NCBI RefSeq assembly: GCF_030316895.1
Contig: NZ_JASZYV010000001.1
Span: 1,674,001-1,738,000 of the forward strand
DNA: 64,000 bases
Direction: 5' to 3'
Source: Variovorax dokdonensis
GTDB lineage: Bacteria > Pseudomonadota > Gammaproteobacteria > Burkholderiales > Burkholderiaceae_C
In this document: positions 29,532 through 39,458 of the stretch, piece by piece
Layout: every line of letters starts with the position of its first letter
Numbering within the stretch: the stretch's first letter is position 1
Notes under the pieces: model-generated
What the model was told of the DNA's origin: nothing
Databases searched by the model: none
What the model saw: the letters and a program-made list of their open reading frames with translations, nothing else
Made by a program: the position numbers and the translations under genes

Positions 29532-30038
29532 ATGTTGAATCGTGCAATCCTTTCCCTGGCTGCCCTCGCGCTCGTCGCGGGCTGTTCCAGCACCAAGCTC
29601 AATGAAGCGCCGGTCACCGACGGCCAGGGAGGCGCCGGCGGTTCAGCCAGTGGCGTGGCCCCCGTCACGGTCGATCCGAATGCGATGAACGCGGCCGGCC
29701 CGGTCGGCGTGGCGCGCATCGTCTACTTCGACTACGACAGCTACACCATCAAGCCCGAATACCAATCGGTGATCGATGGCCATGCCCGCTTCCTCAAGGC
29801 CAGCCCCAGCCGAGCCATCCAGATCGAAGGCCACACCGACGAGCGCGGTGGCCGCGAGTACAACCTGGCCCTGGGCCAGAAGCGTGCCGAGGCTGTGCGC
29901 CGTGCGCTCACCCTCCTGGGCGTGAACGACTCGCAGATCGAAGCGGTGAGCTTCGGCAAGGAGAAGCCCGCGGCGCAAGGTACGGGTGAAGACGTTTGGG
30001 CGCAGAACCGCCGCGCCGAGATCGTCTACCGTCGATGA
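29532..30038 (+). CDS. pal: Peptidoglycan-associated lipoprotein
   Basis: A 168-residue outer-membrane lipoprotein: lipobox LVAGC with the acylated cysteine at 18, a Gly/Ala-rich linker, and an OmpA-like peptidoglycan-binding domain (IEGHTDERGGREYNLALGQK, DVWAQNRRAEIVYR). It tethers the outer membrane to the cell wall and binds TolB. The ATG at 29532 was chosen because of the GAGGAG ribosome site just upstream and the lipoprotein signal; a start 11 codons earlier would disrupt it. It overlaps cpoB by 4 nt. Confidence 0.96.
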   Translation: MLNRAILSLAALALVAGCSSTKLNEAPVTDGQGGAGGSASGVAPVTVDPNAMNAAGPVGVARIVYFDYDSYTIKPEYQSVIDGHARFLKASPSRAIQIEGHTDERGGREYNLALGQKRAEAVRRALTLLGVNDSQIEAVSFGKEKPAAQGTGEDVWAQNRRAEIVYRR

Positions 30039-30766
30039 AACCGCGCCTCGCCTGGCGGCAGCTGGTTCTGGCTGCCGCACTCGTGAGCGCCACGGCTGGC
30101 GCGAACGCCGCCTTGTTCGAGGACGAAGAGGCGCGTCGCGCCATTCTCGATCTGCGGCAGCGGGTCGAGACCATGCGCCAGCGCTCGACGGAAGATAGCG
30201 AGCAGTTGCGCCGCAGCCTGCTCGATCTGCAGACGCAGATCGAAGCCATGCGCGGCGAATTGCAGCGCATGACCGGCAAGAACGAAGAGCTGACAAAGGC
30301 GTTGTCGGACCTGCAACAGAAGCAGACCGAAGCCGCCAAGGCGGCCGGTCCGTCATCGGTCAACGTGGACGGTCGCGAGTTCAATGCCGACCCGAAAGAA
30401 AAGGCCGACTTCGACGCAGCCTTGGGCATCTTCCGGGCTGGCCAGTTCGCGCAGGCGCAGACTTCGTTCGCCGATTTCGTCAAGCGCTATCCGCAGAGCG
30501 GCTACACGCCCTCGGCCCTGTTCTGGCTGGGCAACGCACAGTACGCCACGCGCAACTACAACGAGGCCATCGCCAACTTCCGCTCCATGCTGTCGCTGGC
30601 GCCGGACCATGCCAAGGCTCCCGAAGCCGTGCTGTCCATCGCCAACTGCCAGATCGAGCTGAAGGACATGAAGGGTGCTCGCCGCACGTTGGAAGACCTG
30701 AGCAAGGCCTATCCGAATTCGGAAGCCGCCGCCGCCGGCAAGGAACGGCTGGCACGCCTGAAGTAA
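30035..30766 (+). CDS. cpoB: Cell division coordinator CpoB (YbgF)
   Basis: A 243-residue periplasmic protein with a signal peptide ending ANAA, a trimerisation coiled coil (about 25-95, heptads in RQRVETMRQRSTEDSEQLRRS) and C-terminal TPR repeats beginning AALGIFRAGQFAQAQTSF. CpoB coordinates outer-membrane constriction with PBP1B-driven wall synthesis. It completes the tolB-pal-cpoB trio; the start overlaps the pal stop (ATGA). Confidence 0.94.
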   Translation: MKPRLAWRQLVLAAALVSATAGANAALFEDEEARRAILDLRQRVETMRQRSTEDSEQLRRSLLDLQTQIEAMRGELQRMTGKNEELTKALSDLQQKQTEAAKAAGPSSVNVDGREFNADPKEKADFDAALGIFRAGQFAQAQTSFADFVKRYPQSGYTPSALFWLGNAQYATRNYNEAIANFRSMLSLAPDHAKAPEAVLSIANCQIELKDMKGARRTLEDLSKAYPNSEAAAAGKERLARLK

Positions 30767-30823
30767 AGAGCGACGTGCCCGCGCCGACCGTTCGGCTCGG
30801 CGCGCGCCCGACGCATTCAACCG

Positions 30824-31696
30824 ATGGCCCCCATGACCGCGCAAGCGAAACAACCAGACGCCGCTTCGCTCCAGCAAGCGGCGCTTTCGCTGGCGCCCGA
30901 CCTGGAGCGGCGCTTCTCAGGGCTTGATCGCCTCTATGGCGTGCAGGGCGCCGCGCAGGTCAGGGCCGCGCATGTGTTGATCGTGGGCATCGGCGGTGTT
31001 GGTTCGTGGACGGCCGAAGCCCTGGCGCGCAGTGGCGTCGGGCGACTGACGCTCATCGACCTGGATCACGTCTCCGAGTCCAACATCAACCGGCAGATTC
31101 ACGCGCTCGATAGCACGGTGGGACAGGCCAAGGTGCTGGCCATGCGCGAGCGGATCTCGCAGATCAATCCCGCTTGCAGCGTGTTGGCCATCGATGATTT
31201 CGTAGAGCCGGGCAACTGGCTCGAGCTTCTTGCCAAGGCACAGGCCAACCAAGGCCACGTCAGTGCCGTGATCGACTGTTGCGACCAGGTCAAGGCCAAG
31301 CTTGCGCTGGCTCAATGGTCGCGAGAGCAAAAGACCGCGGACTCGGCCAATCGCTCAGAGTTCGTGACGGTCGGCGCGGCGGGCGGCAAGCGACTCGCGC
31401 ACAAGGTGGACATCGAAGACCTGTCGCAAGTCACGCACGACCCGCTGCTTGCACAGGTGCGCCAGCGGCTGCGCAAACAATTTGACGCGCCGCGCGAAGG
31501 CAAGAAGATGGGTGTGGACTGTGTTTTCAGTCGTGAGGCCGTAGCACCGCCCGATGCCTCGTGCGCCGTTGACGCGGGTGGCGACGGCACGCTCAACTGC
31601 CACGGCTATGGCTCTGTGGTGGCGGTCACCGCCACCTTCGGTCAATGTGCAGCAGGTTGGGTGATCGATCGAATCGCACGTGCAAGCACGTTATAA
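30824..31696 (+). CDS. tcdA: tRNA threonylcarbamoyladenosine dehydratase
   Basis: A 290-residue E1-like enzyme that cyclises t6A37 of tRNAs to ct6A. It shows RRFSGLDRLYG, the nucleotide site VLIVGIGGVGSWTAEALARS (51-70), LIDLDHVSESNINRQIHAL, and the active-site region KMGVDCVFSREAV. It stands alone after cpoB (57 nt gap). Its stop codon overlaps the -10 box of the tRNA-Lys gene downstream. Two ATGs (30824, 30833) are possible starts. Confidence 0.93.
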   Translation: MAPMTAQAKQPDAASLQQAALSLAPDLERRFSGLDRLYGVQGAAQVRAAHVLIVGIGGVGSWTAEALARSGVGRLTLIDLDHVSESNINRQIHALDSTVGQAKVLAMRERISQINPACSVLAIDDFVEPGNWLELLAKAQANQGHVSAVIDCCDQVKAKLALAQWSREQKTADSANRSEFVTVGAAGGKRLAHKVDIEDLSQVTHDPLLAQVRQRLRKQFDAPREGKKMGVDCVFSREAVAPPDASCAVDAGGDGTLNCHGYGSVVAVTATFGQCAAGWVIDRIARASTL

Positions 31697-31697
31697 T
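31692..31697 (+). promoter_or_regulatory. Putative -10 box of the tRNA-Lys promoter
   Basis: A perfect TATAAT 44 nt before the tRNA, overlapping the tcdA stop codon. It would start transcription near 31704 and give a leader of about 37 nt. I see no good -35 hexamer at 17-nt spacing, so the assignment rests on the -10 and its position. Confidence 0.6.
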
Positions 31698-31740
31698 CTT
31701 TGGCTTTGCTGCGCATGACGCGGTAAAAGAGCAAAAGTGT

Positions 31741-31816
31741 GGGACGTTAGCTCAGTTGGTAGAGCAGCGGACTTTTAATCCGTTGGTCACAAGTTCGAAT
31801 CTTGTACGTCCTACCA
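31741..31816 (+). tRNA. tRNA-Lys (anticodon UUU)
   Basis: A 76-nt cloverleaf with CCA encoded. The acceptor arms GGGACGT and ACGTCCT pair with one G-U. The D arm contains TTAGCTCAGTTGGTAGAGCA, and the T arm contains the GTTCGAATC loop. The anticodon stem CGGA/TCCG holds the loop with TTT, so it reads lysine AAA/AAG. Confidence 0.97.
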
Positions 31817-31830
31817 GTAACCACAAAGAA

Positions 31831-31862
31831 AGCCTGCTAGCGCAACGCTAGCAGGCTTTTTT
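31831..31862 (+). terminator. Rho-independent terminator of tRNA-Lys
   Basis: A perfect 12-bp stem AGCCTGCTAGCG / CGCTAGCAGGCT with a CAA loop, followed by TTTTT. It lies 14 nt after the tRNA. The IS3-like remnant begins immediately after its T-run. Confidence 0.92.
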
Positions 31863-31863
31863 C

Positions 31864-32135
31864 ATGTGGGCGCTCTTCCAGCCCCTTCATCCGCAGGACC
31901 TCGCTGCTCGTAATGCCTTCACGCACGCCAGTGTCGACCTGGGGGCACGCTTGACCCATTCGTACAAGGTAGGTCTGCGGAACGCATCCAATCTTCGGCG
32001 CAATGGACTCGATGGCCGCCCACAGCGACGGGTATTCCCCCGGTGCTCCTGCATCATCCTCACCGCGCGCTCACGTACCTCGGGCAAGAACTTGTTCGAC
32101 TTGCTAATGGCTCAATCCTCTCAGAGTGTTGAGCC
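31864..32135 (-). mobile_element. Decayed IS3-family transposase orfA remnant
   Basis: On the minus strand, reading from about 32108, the DNA encodes pieces of an IS3-family orf[21 protein letters not shown], then in a shifted frame [17 protein letters not shown], then LYEWVKRA and [17 protein letters not shown] in further frames. The expected start codon is ATT rather than ATG, and at least two frameshifts break the frame. No orfB is present. A GAGAGGATTGAGCC stretch just upstream resembles the usual leader of such elements. The fragment fills the gap between the tRNA-Lys terminator and the sulfatase gene. It is non-functional. Confidence 0.75.
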
Positions 32136-32156
32136 GCCTCGAAGCTTGGGGGCGAT

Positions 32157-33800
32157 TCACTGCTCCTTTGCCACATCTTCCTCCCAGAATGCCGGCGGTG
32201 ACTTCTGCTGGCGCATCAATTCCAGGATCTTCTCGCGCGGTATCACGCCACAGCGCTTCGCCCATGCCTCGTACCGGGCCTTCATGTCCGCAACGCGCTC
32301 TGTGTGCTGTGCGGCCAGGTTGTTGAGTTCGGTACGATCGGCTTCCATGTCGTAGAGCTCCCACTCGCCGGGGAACTTGCGCACCAGCTTCCACTGTCCG
32401 ATGCGCACCGCGGCATTGCCCTCGTGTTCCCAGAACATGGGCGGGCGATCCATTGCATCGCCTGCAAAGGCAGGCTGAAGGCTGTGGCCTTCGAGCGGGT
32501 CTATCGGCTGGCCATCGGCGTGCTCGGGATAGTGGGTCGCGGTGATGTCCAGGATGGTGGCCATGATGTCCGGCAGATAGCCCGGCGAGTGCCGAACTTC
32601 ACCTCGGTGGGCAATGCCCTTCGGCCAGTGCATGATCAGCGGCGTTGAGATGCCCCCTTCGTGGATCCAGTGCTTGTAGAGCCGAAACGGAGCGTTCGAG
32701 AGGTTGGCCCATGCGGTGCCGTAGCTTTGGTAGGTGTTCTCCGGCCCGGGCATCAGTTGCGGGTTGTTGCCGAAGTGCACTGGCTCTCCCTTGCGGGTGT
32801 GCGACTTGGCGATGCGAAGCTTGTGGACCAGTTCGTCCACGGTCACATGCTCCGGAATGTCCTCGGCGCAGGCGCCGTTGTCGGCCAGGAAGATGACGAG
32901 GGTGTTGTCCAACTGATCGGTTTCCTCCAGTGCCTTGAGGATGCGGCCGATGCCCTGGTCCATCCGGTCAATCTGAGCCGCATACACCTCCATGCAACGC
33001 AACAGCCACGCCTTGTGATCCGCCTCGGTCCAGGGGGGTTGGGTCTCGTCGCGATCCGTCAGTGGCCAGATGTCCTTCAGGATTCCCGATTCGACCAGCC
33101 GGGCCAGGCGTGCGGTGCGCAGTTCGTCCCAGCCCGCGTCGAACCGGCCCTTGTACTTGGCGATGTCCTCGTCATGCGCGTGCAGCGGCCAGTGCGGCGC
33201 GGTGTACGCCACGTATTGGAAGAACGGCTTGTCGGGATGCTCGCTGGCGTGCTGGCGCACGAATTGCGCGGCCTCGTCGCTGATTGCGTCGGTGTAGAAC
33301 CAGCTCTCGTCCGCCGAAGCCTCATGCTCGACGTTTGTATTGCCGCGCGTGAGTGTGTTCGGATCGTAGAAGCTGCCGGCTCCGATGATGGTGCCGAAGA
33401 ACTCGTCGAAGCCACGCTGCATCGGCCAGGCGTCTGTCGGCTCGGTCAGGTTGCTGGCCACATGCCACTTGCCACTCATGTAGGAGCGGTAACCACTGGC
33501 CTTCAGTGCTTCCGGAATCGTCACGCAGCGGCGATTGAGGTTGCCGGCGTAGCCTTCCGGCCCGAAGTCGTAGGTCAGGATGCCGATGCCGGTCTGGTGC
33601 GGATGCAATCCGGTGAGCAGCGATGCGCGCGAGGGACTGCACCGCGCCGTGTTGTAGAACTGCGAGAAGCGCAGGCCATGCTCGGCCAGGCGGTCGAGGT
33701 TGGGTGTCATGACTTCGCCGCCGTAGCAGCCGATGTCGGAATAGCCCATGTCGTCGTTCAGGATCAGCAGGACGTTGGGCTTCTTGGCGGAGGTGCTCAT
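32157..33800 (-). CDS. Sulfatase (arylsulfatase type), apparently cytoplasmic
   Basis: A 547-residue type I sulfatase hydrolysing a sulfate ester. It shows NVLLILNDDMGYSDIGCYGG (metal-binding Asp pair) and the formylglycine motif CSPSR with Cys54, which must be converted to formylglycine by a maturation enzyme. SGKWHVASN and FLADNGACAED supply further active-site residues, and the C-terminal part ends in YDMEADRTELNNLA. The N-terminus (MSTSAKKPNV) has no signal peptide, unlike many periplasmic sulfatases. The gene is the last of a co-directional set with an ABC importer of the sugar type (56 nt after the ATPase gene), which suggests the substrate is imported intact and cleaved inside. The exact substrate is unknown. 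Confidence 0.9.
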   Translation of the reverse strand: MSTSAKKPNVLLILNDDMGYSDIGCYGGEVMTPNLDRLAEHGLRFSQFYNTARCSPSRASLLTGLHPHQTGIGILTYDFGPEGYAGNLNRRCVTIPEALKASGYRSYMSGKWHVASNLTEPTDAWPMQRGFDEFFGTIIGAGSFYDPNTLTRGNTNVEHEASADESWFYTDAISDEAAQFVRQHASEHPDKPFFQYVAYTAPHWPLHAHDEDIAKYKGRFDAGWDELRTARLARLVESGILKDIWPLTDRDETQPPWTEADHKAWLLRCMEVYAAQIDRMDQGIGRILKALEETDQLDNTLVIFLADNGACAEDIPEHVTVDELVHKLRIAKSHTRKGEPVHFGNNPQLMPGPENTYQSYGTAWANLSNAPFRLYKHWIHEGGISTPLIMHWPKGIAHRGEVRHSPGYLPDIMATILDITATHYPEHADGQPIDPLEGHSLQPAFAGDAMDRPPMFWEHEGNAAVRIGQWKLVRKFPGEWELYDMEADRTELNNLAAQHTERVADMKARYEAWAKRCGVIPREKILELMRQQKSPPAFWEEDVAKEQ

Positions 33801-33856
33801 GAGTGGCTCGCGAAAGGAATGGCTGAATGGGCGAGGGAAGCGGCGGCCGACGATAG

Positions 33857-34908
<1,052 letters not shown>

Positions 34909-34912
<4 letters not shown>

Positions 34913-35760
34913 CGACGACCCCCTCCCTTGACGGCGCCCAACGTGAGCCCCTTGACGATGTGACGCTGCGCGAACAGCCCGATCAGGATCACCGGCGCCA
35001 TGGCCAGCATGGCCGCCGCCGCAAGGCGCGCCCACTGGGTCTGCTCCAGCGAAATGAAGTTGTACATGGCGACCGTCACTGGCCGCACCTGGTTGCCTCC
35101 CAGCACCACGGCGAAGAGGAATTCGTTCCAGGCATTGAGAAAGACGAAGATGGTCGTCACCGCGATGCCCCCGCGCACCTGCGGCAGGATCACATACCAC
35201 AACGTGCGCAGGCGCCCGGCCCTGTCGAGCAGGGCGGCCTCTTCCATCTCGAAGGGAATGTCCTCGAAGTACGACACCATCAGCCAGACCGCGAACGGCA
35301 GCGAGAAGGTCAGGTAGATCGCGGTGAGGCCGCTGTAGCTGTCGAGGCCGCCCACCTTCTGGAGCACCAGGTAGAACGGGATGATCAGGCCGACCGGCGG
35401 GAGCATCTGCGTGGCCAGGACATAGAAGCCTGAAGCGCGCTTGCCCGGAAAGCGCAGGCGCGCCAGCGCATAGGCCGCAGGTACCGCGAACAGCATCGTC
35501 AGGATCGTGGTCCAGGCCGAGAGCACCATGCTCGACCACAGGTTGGCGACGATCGAGGACGCGCCGAACAGCACCTCCCGATAGTTGTCCAGCGTGGGCG
35601 TGAAGAACACCTTGGGCGGGTAGGCCAGCACGTCGCGCTCGGTCTTGAACGAGGTGAGCAGCCCCCAAAGCACCGGAAACGCCCATACCGCGAGCAACAA
35701 CAGCGCCACCACCCACAGCGCGGCACGTCGAAGCGCGTCCCGGCTTTCGCGCGTATTCAT
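34909..35760 (-). CDS. Sugar-type ABC importer permease (MalG/UgpE-like)
   Basis: A 283-residue inner-membrane permease with about six hydrophobic helices and the ATPase-contacting EAA loop EEAALLDRAGRLRTLWYVILP. The first helix (ALWVVALLLLAVWAFPVLWG) and the C-terminal QRHIVKGLTLGAVKG motif are characteristic of the MalG/UgpE class. It overlaps the upstream permease and downstream ATPase genes by 4 nt each. Confidence 0.92.
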
Positions 35761-36683
35761 GAGCGGCCCTTTCTCAGCCGGAACATGAAGTACGACACCG
35801 CCAGCGTGATGCCCAGCAGCACCATCGCCAGGGAGGAACCGTAGCCGATGTTCAACTCGGTGAACGACGTGCGGTAGGCATAGAGGTTGAGGATCTCTGT
35901 TGCCGACCCTGGGCCGCCACCGGTGGCAGCATAGATCGCGGCAAATGCCGAAAGCGCGGTCATCATGCGCATGATCAGCACCATGACCACCGCCGGCCGG
36001 ATCAGCGGCAGCGTGATGTAGAAGAAGCGCTGCCAGGGGCCGGCTCGATCCAGTCGAGCCGCTTCGTAGATGTCGGCCGGCAATGTCGAGAGCGTAGCCA
36101 GCAACACCAGGAAGGCAAAGGGTGTCCATTGCCACGTGTGGATGGCGATGGTGGCAATCAGCGCCAGTTGCGGGTCGCCCAGCCAGTTGTGGCTGCCCAA
36201 CCCGAGCGCGCGGGTTGCGACATCCACCAGGCCGAAATCGGGCGCCAGGACGAGGGTGCGCCAGAACAGGCCCACCACCACAGGTGCCAGCACGATCGGC
36301 AGGATCGCGCCGATGCGCAGCACACCCTGTCCCTTCGGAATCTGCAGGACCAGGAGGGCCAGCGACAAGCCGATCAGCACCTGAAGCACCACCGTGCTGG
36401 CCGTGTAGACCAGCGTGAGCCACAGCGAATTCCAGAAGCGCGGGTCGCTGCCCATGCGCGCATAGTTGTCCAGGCCGGCGAAACCCGACATCCACGGCAT
36501 GCCGAGATTGATGCGCTGCGTGCTGTTCCATGCGAGGTAGACCAGCGGCACTGTGGTCACCAGCAGGAGAAGCACAAGCGCCGGCGCGAGCAAGGACAGC
36601 GCGAATCTCCGCTCCTGCACGGCCAGCGTGCGCGCGCTGGTGCCTGCCCGAGTTGGCGAGGCGGTCGCGGGCAGGGGAGCCAT
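35757..36683 (-). CDS. Sugar-type ABC importer permease (MalF/UgpA-like)
   Basis: A 308-residue permease with about six membrane helices and the EAA loop YEAARLDRAGPWQRFFYITLP. FALSLLAPALVLLLLVTTVPL and the ATGGGPGSATEILNLYAYRT segment match the first permease of sugar (CUT1) importers. The ATG at 36683 is used; a GTG four codons earlier is possible. It follows the binding-protein gene by 17 nt and overlaps the second permease by 4 nt. Confidence 0.9.
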   Translation of the reverse strand: MAPLPATASPTRAGTSARTLAVQERRFALSLLAPALVLLLLVTTVPLVYLAWNSTQRINLGMPWMSGFAGLDNYARMGSDPRFWNSLWLTLVYTASTVVLQVLIGLSLALLVLQIPKGQGVLRIGAILPIVLAPVVVGLFWRTLVLAPDFGLVDVATRALGLGSHNWLGDPQLALIATIAIHTWQWTPFAFLVLLATLSTLPADIYEAARLDRAGPWQRFFYITLPLIRPAVVMVLIMRMMTALSAFAAIYAATGGGPGSATEILNLYAYRTSFTELNIGYGSSLAMVLLGITLAVSYFMFRLRKGRS

Positions 36684-36700
36684 GGCCGTCTGCACTGAGT

Positions 36701-38116
36701 TCAGCCCTTCATGATTTCGGCGATGCGGGCTTGCGCCTCGTCGAGCGCCTCCTTGGGCTTCTTCTGTCCGACCAGCGCCGCCTGGATGCCGGTCGCCATG
36801 GTCTCGCCGATGGCAGGCCACTGCGGCACGCGCGGGCGCCATTCGACGTCGGTGTCCTGTTCGAGCGACTCCAGCGCAGCGTTGATGAAGTTGTCGCCGG
36901 CGCCCTTCATGGCGTCTGCGAATTCCTTGGAGCGCCAGAGCGACGTGCGATTGATGCCCGAGCGCTGTGCGGGCCCGTTGAACTTCCAGGACGTTCGCGC
37001 CTGTGTCTCGGCCGACGCCGCCCAACTGATGAAGAGCCACGTGGCCTTCTTTGCCTTGTCGCCCAGAGCGGCATTGATGGGGAAGCCCCAGTTCCAGATC
37101 GAGCTGACGCACTTGTCCTTGGGCCCCTTGGGCCAGCGCGCATAGGCGATCTTGCCGACCACCTTGGACTTCTCGGGGTTGGTGATGACGGCTGCGGACG
37201 AATGCGCGTCGATGTAGCAGCCCAGAGTGCCCTGGGAGAACGCGTCGGCAATGTCGGGCCAGTTCCAGTTGCGAACTGCTGGCGGGGCGTACTGCGTGAG
37301 CGTCTCCACGTACCACTGCAGTGCGGCCACGGCCTCGGGCGAATTCACGTCGATGGCCTTGCCCTTGAACCACTTTCCGCCAAAGCCGTGCAGCAGCGAA
37401 GGGTAGACATACATGTTCTGCCCGGCGCCGGCAAAGCCGCGCAGCGCCAGGCCGTACATCCTGTTGGCGGGGTCGTTCAGTGCCTTCGCATTGGCGACCA
37501 ATTCATCCAAGGTGCTTGCCGGCTTGAGGCCTTTGGCCTCGTACAAGTCCTTGCGATAGACCTGCACCGTCACCTCGCCGTCGTAGGGAATGCCGTAGGG
37601 CTTGCCATCCACCGAATCGGCTTCGCGCCACGCCTTGAGAATGTCGTCGTACTTGAACCAGTCGGGATCGGTCAGCGTCTTGTCGTTCAGGAACTGGTCC
37701 AGCGGCGCCACCCACTTGTTGGCCACGTACAGCGGGTAGTACATGGGATCCGCAGCATGCGTGGCGTAGGTGCCGGTCTTGGCCGAAAGATCCAGCGTGG
37801 CCTTCTGCCGGATCTGACCGGGCGGCACTTTCTCGATGCGCACCTTGATGCCGGTGAGCGCCTCGAACTGCGGCACGAGCGTTTCGAGGTTGTTGAAGTA
37901 GCTGGCAGGGATCACGGCCACGGTGATCGACTCGCCCTCGGCCTGGCGCCAGTTGATCTTGGCGGCCTGGTAGGGCGCGAGGTCGGCCCCCTGTGCGCGT
38001 GCCGGGCTGAGCAGCCACGGCGAAGCGACGGCGGCCGCGCTCAGGACAGCGGCCTTCTGTATGGCCAAGCGGCGGCCGGGTTGGGCAATGTCGGGTGAAG
38101 CGGGTGGTTGGCGCAA
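36701..38116 (-). CDS. ABC importer substrate-binding protein (CUT1 type)
   Basis: A 471-residue extracytoplasmic solute-binding protein of family 1. The N-terminus carries twin arginines followed by a hydrophobic stretch (GRRLAIQKAAVLSAAAVA) and an ARAQ cleavage site, so Sec or Tat export is possible. The mature part shows ITVAVIPASYFNNLETLVPQ, KVPPGQIRQKATLDL and VDGKPYGIPYDGEV. The chosen start is a TTG at 38116 with a GGAGA ribosome site; the next ATG upstream (38242) would add 42 residues unlike a signal peptide and would cover a LacI-type operator. It is the first gene of the importer-sulfatase operon and is divergent from the LacI-type regulator. Confidence 0.88.
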   Translation of the reverse strand: MRQPPASPDIAQPGRRLAIQKAAVLSAAAVASPWLLSPARAQGADLAPYQAAKINWRQAEGESITVAVIPASYFNNLETLVPQFEALTGIKVRIEKVPPGQIRQKATLDLSAKTGTYATHAADPMYYPLYVANKWVAPLDQFLNDKTLTDPDWFKYDDILKAWREADSVDGKPYGIPYDGEVTVQVYRKDLYEAKGLKPASTLDELVANAKALNDPANRMYGLALRGFAGAGQNMYVYPSLLHGFGGKWFKGKAIDVNSPEAVAALQWYVETLTQYAPPAVRNWNWPDIADAFSQGTLGCYIDAHSSAAVITNPEKSKVVGKIAYARWPKGPKDKCVSSIWNWGFPINAALGDKAKKATWLFISWAASAETQARTSWKFNGPAQRSGINRTSLWRSKEFADAMKGAGDNFINAALESLEQDTDVEWRPRVPQWPAIGETMATGIQAALVGQKKPKEALDEAQARIAEIMKG

Positions 38117-38191
38117 GGTGTGTCTCCAGTCTCTTTGGGAAATGGAAGGCGTGCACCGAAGTGCTGCCGCGACCGCTGAATGCAGCGACGA

Positions 38192-38205
38192 TGTAATCGA
38201 TTGCA
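38192..38205. promoter_or_regulatory. Putative LacI-type operator O1
   Basis: TGTAATCGATTGCA, a near-perfect palindrome centred on CG with six of seven pairs matching, of the usual LacI/GalR form. It lies 76 nt before the TTG start of the binding-protein gene, where it could block the importer promoter. The same core occurs again 91 nt away. Confidence 0.65.
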
Positions 38206-38282
38206 CAAGCAATTTAGCAGCCATGTTCAGGCTTGTCAGCAATTAAGAGGTGGTGTTTTCCCCCGGAATGCACGGTCGTAGT

Positions 38283-38296
38283 TGAAATCGATTGCA
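38283..38296. promoter_or_regulatory. Putative LacI-type operator O2
   Basis: TGAAATCGATTGCA, identical to O1 at 13 of 14 positions. It lies 28 nt before the regulator's start codon, consistent with autoregulation. Centre-to-centre spacing of 91 bp to O1 could permit looping. Confidence 0.65.
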
Positions 38297-38323
38297 GGCG
38301 AGAAACCCACCTAGAATCGCTGC

Positions 38324-39406
38324 ATGCATCCTCCGGAATCCACTCCAGCGCCCGAGGCTGCCAACTCGCGCGAGGGCCGTCCACGAACCGGCGCCAAGGA
38401 CGTGGCGCAACTGGCCGGTGTCTCCACCGCTACCGTCTCGCGCGCCCTGAACAACCCCGAGAGCGTCGACCCCGTCACGCGCCAGCGCGTGCTCGACGCC
38501 GTCGCCAAGTTGCGCTACATGCCGCATGGCGCAGCGCGCTCGCTGCGCAGCCAGCGTAGCAAGATGGTGGGTGCGGTGGTGCCTTCGTTCGACTACGCGC
38601 TATATGCGCGCACCACGAGTGCGCTGCAGCAGCGCCTCGATGCGCGTGGCTATTCACTGGTCCTTGCCGAGACGCACTACGACCCCGGCGCCGAACTGCG
38701 CGTGGCCTCGCAACTGGCACAGCACGGCGTGGACGCCTTTGTCTTTGTCGGCCTCGACCATGACCCTACGCTGTTTGCGCTGCTTGAGGACTACGGACGC
38801 CCCTATGTGCTGACCTGGGGCGTCGATCCGATGTGTCGCCACCCCAGTGTCGGCTTCGACAACGAGGCGGCTACGCACGCCATGGCGCGCCACCTGATCG
38901 AGCTCGGACACCGTCGCTTCGGTTTGCTCAGCGCGCCCGTGGCCGGCAACGACCGGGCCCGCGCGCGCGGGGCAGGGTTGCGTGCAGCCTTGGTCGAAGC
39001 CGGCCTGAAGCTCGACGAAGGCTGCGTTCAGTACGCACCGATCTCACTGCAATCGGCGCAAGAGGCGATGACGCGCATCCTCGATCAACCTGAGCCCCCG
39101 ACCGCTTTGGTCGCCACCAATGACGTGTTCGCCGTTGGCGCGATGCTCGCCTGCCGCGCTGCTGGCGTGCGCATTCCCGAGGACATTTCGATCACCGGTG
39201 TCGACAATACCGACCTGGGTGCAACGCAATCGCCGGGGCTGACCAGCATTCGCACCCCAATCGTCGAGATCGGCGATGCGGCCGCAGCGCAGATCATCGC
39301 CAGGCTGGAAGACCGGCCTTGCGAGTTGTTCCAGTCCTTCCCGATCGAAATCGTGCATCGGGGCAGCACAGCGCCTCCTAACCCGAAGCGCAAATACCAA
39401 CCGTAG
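38324..39406 (+). CDS. LacI family transcriptional regulator
   Basis: A 360-residue regulator: the helix-turn-helix KDVAQLAGVSTATVSRALN lies at about 25-43, the hinge AARSLRSQRSKMVGAVVP follows, and a periplasmic-binding-protein-like effector domain completes it (ALVATNDVFAVGAMLACRAAGVRIPEDISITGVDN). It probably represses the divergent importer-sulfatase operon and itself through the two palindromes between them, releasing DNA when it binds the imported compound or a derivative. The effector is unknown. Confidence 0.93.
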   Translation: MHPPESTPAPEAANSREGRPRTGAKDVAQLAGVSTATVSRALNNPESVDPVTRQRVLDAVAKLRYMPHGAARSLRSQRSKMVGAVVPSFDYALYARTTSALQQRLDARGYSLVLAETHYDPGAELRVASQLAQHGVDAFVFVGLDHDPTLFALLEDYGRPYVLTWGVDPMCRHPSVGFDNEAATHAMARHLIELGHRRFGLLSAPVAGNDRARARGAGLRAALVEAGLKLDEGCVQYAPISLQSAQEAMTRILDQPEPPTALVATNDVFAVGAMLACRAAGVRIPEDISITGVDNTDLGATQSPGLTSIRTPIVEIGDAAAAQIIARLEDRPCELFQSFPIEIVHRGSTAPPNPKRKYQP

Positions 39407-39458
39407 CACGCACGATTGCGTTGGCCCGACCCAATCGGGGGGTGTGGGCGAAAACTTG

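Noticed and set aside
31864..32355. Plus-strand ORF of 163 codons after the tRNA terminator
   Set aside because: It runs antisense to the IS3 remnant and the sulfatase C-terminus and has no recognisable features.
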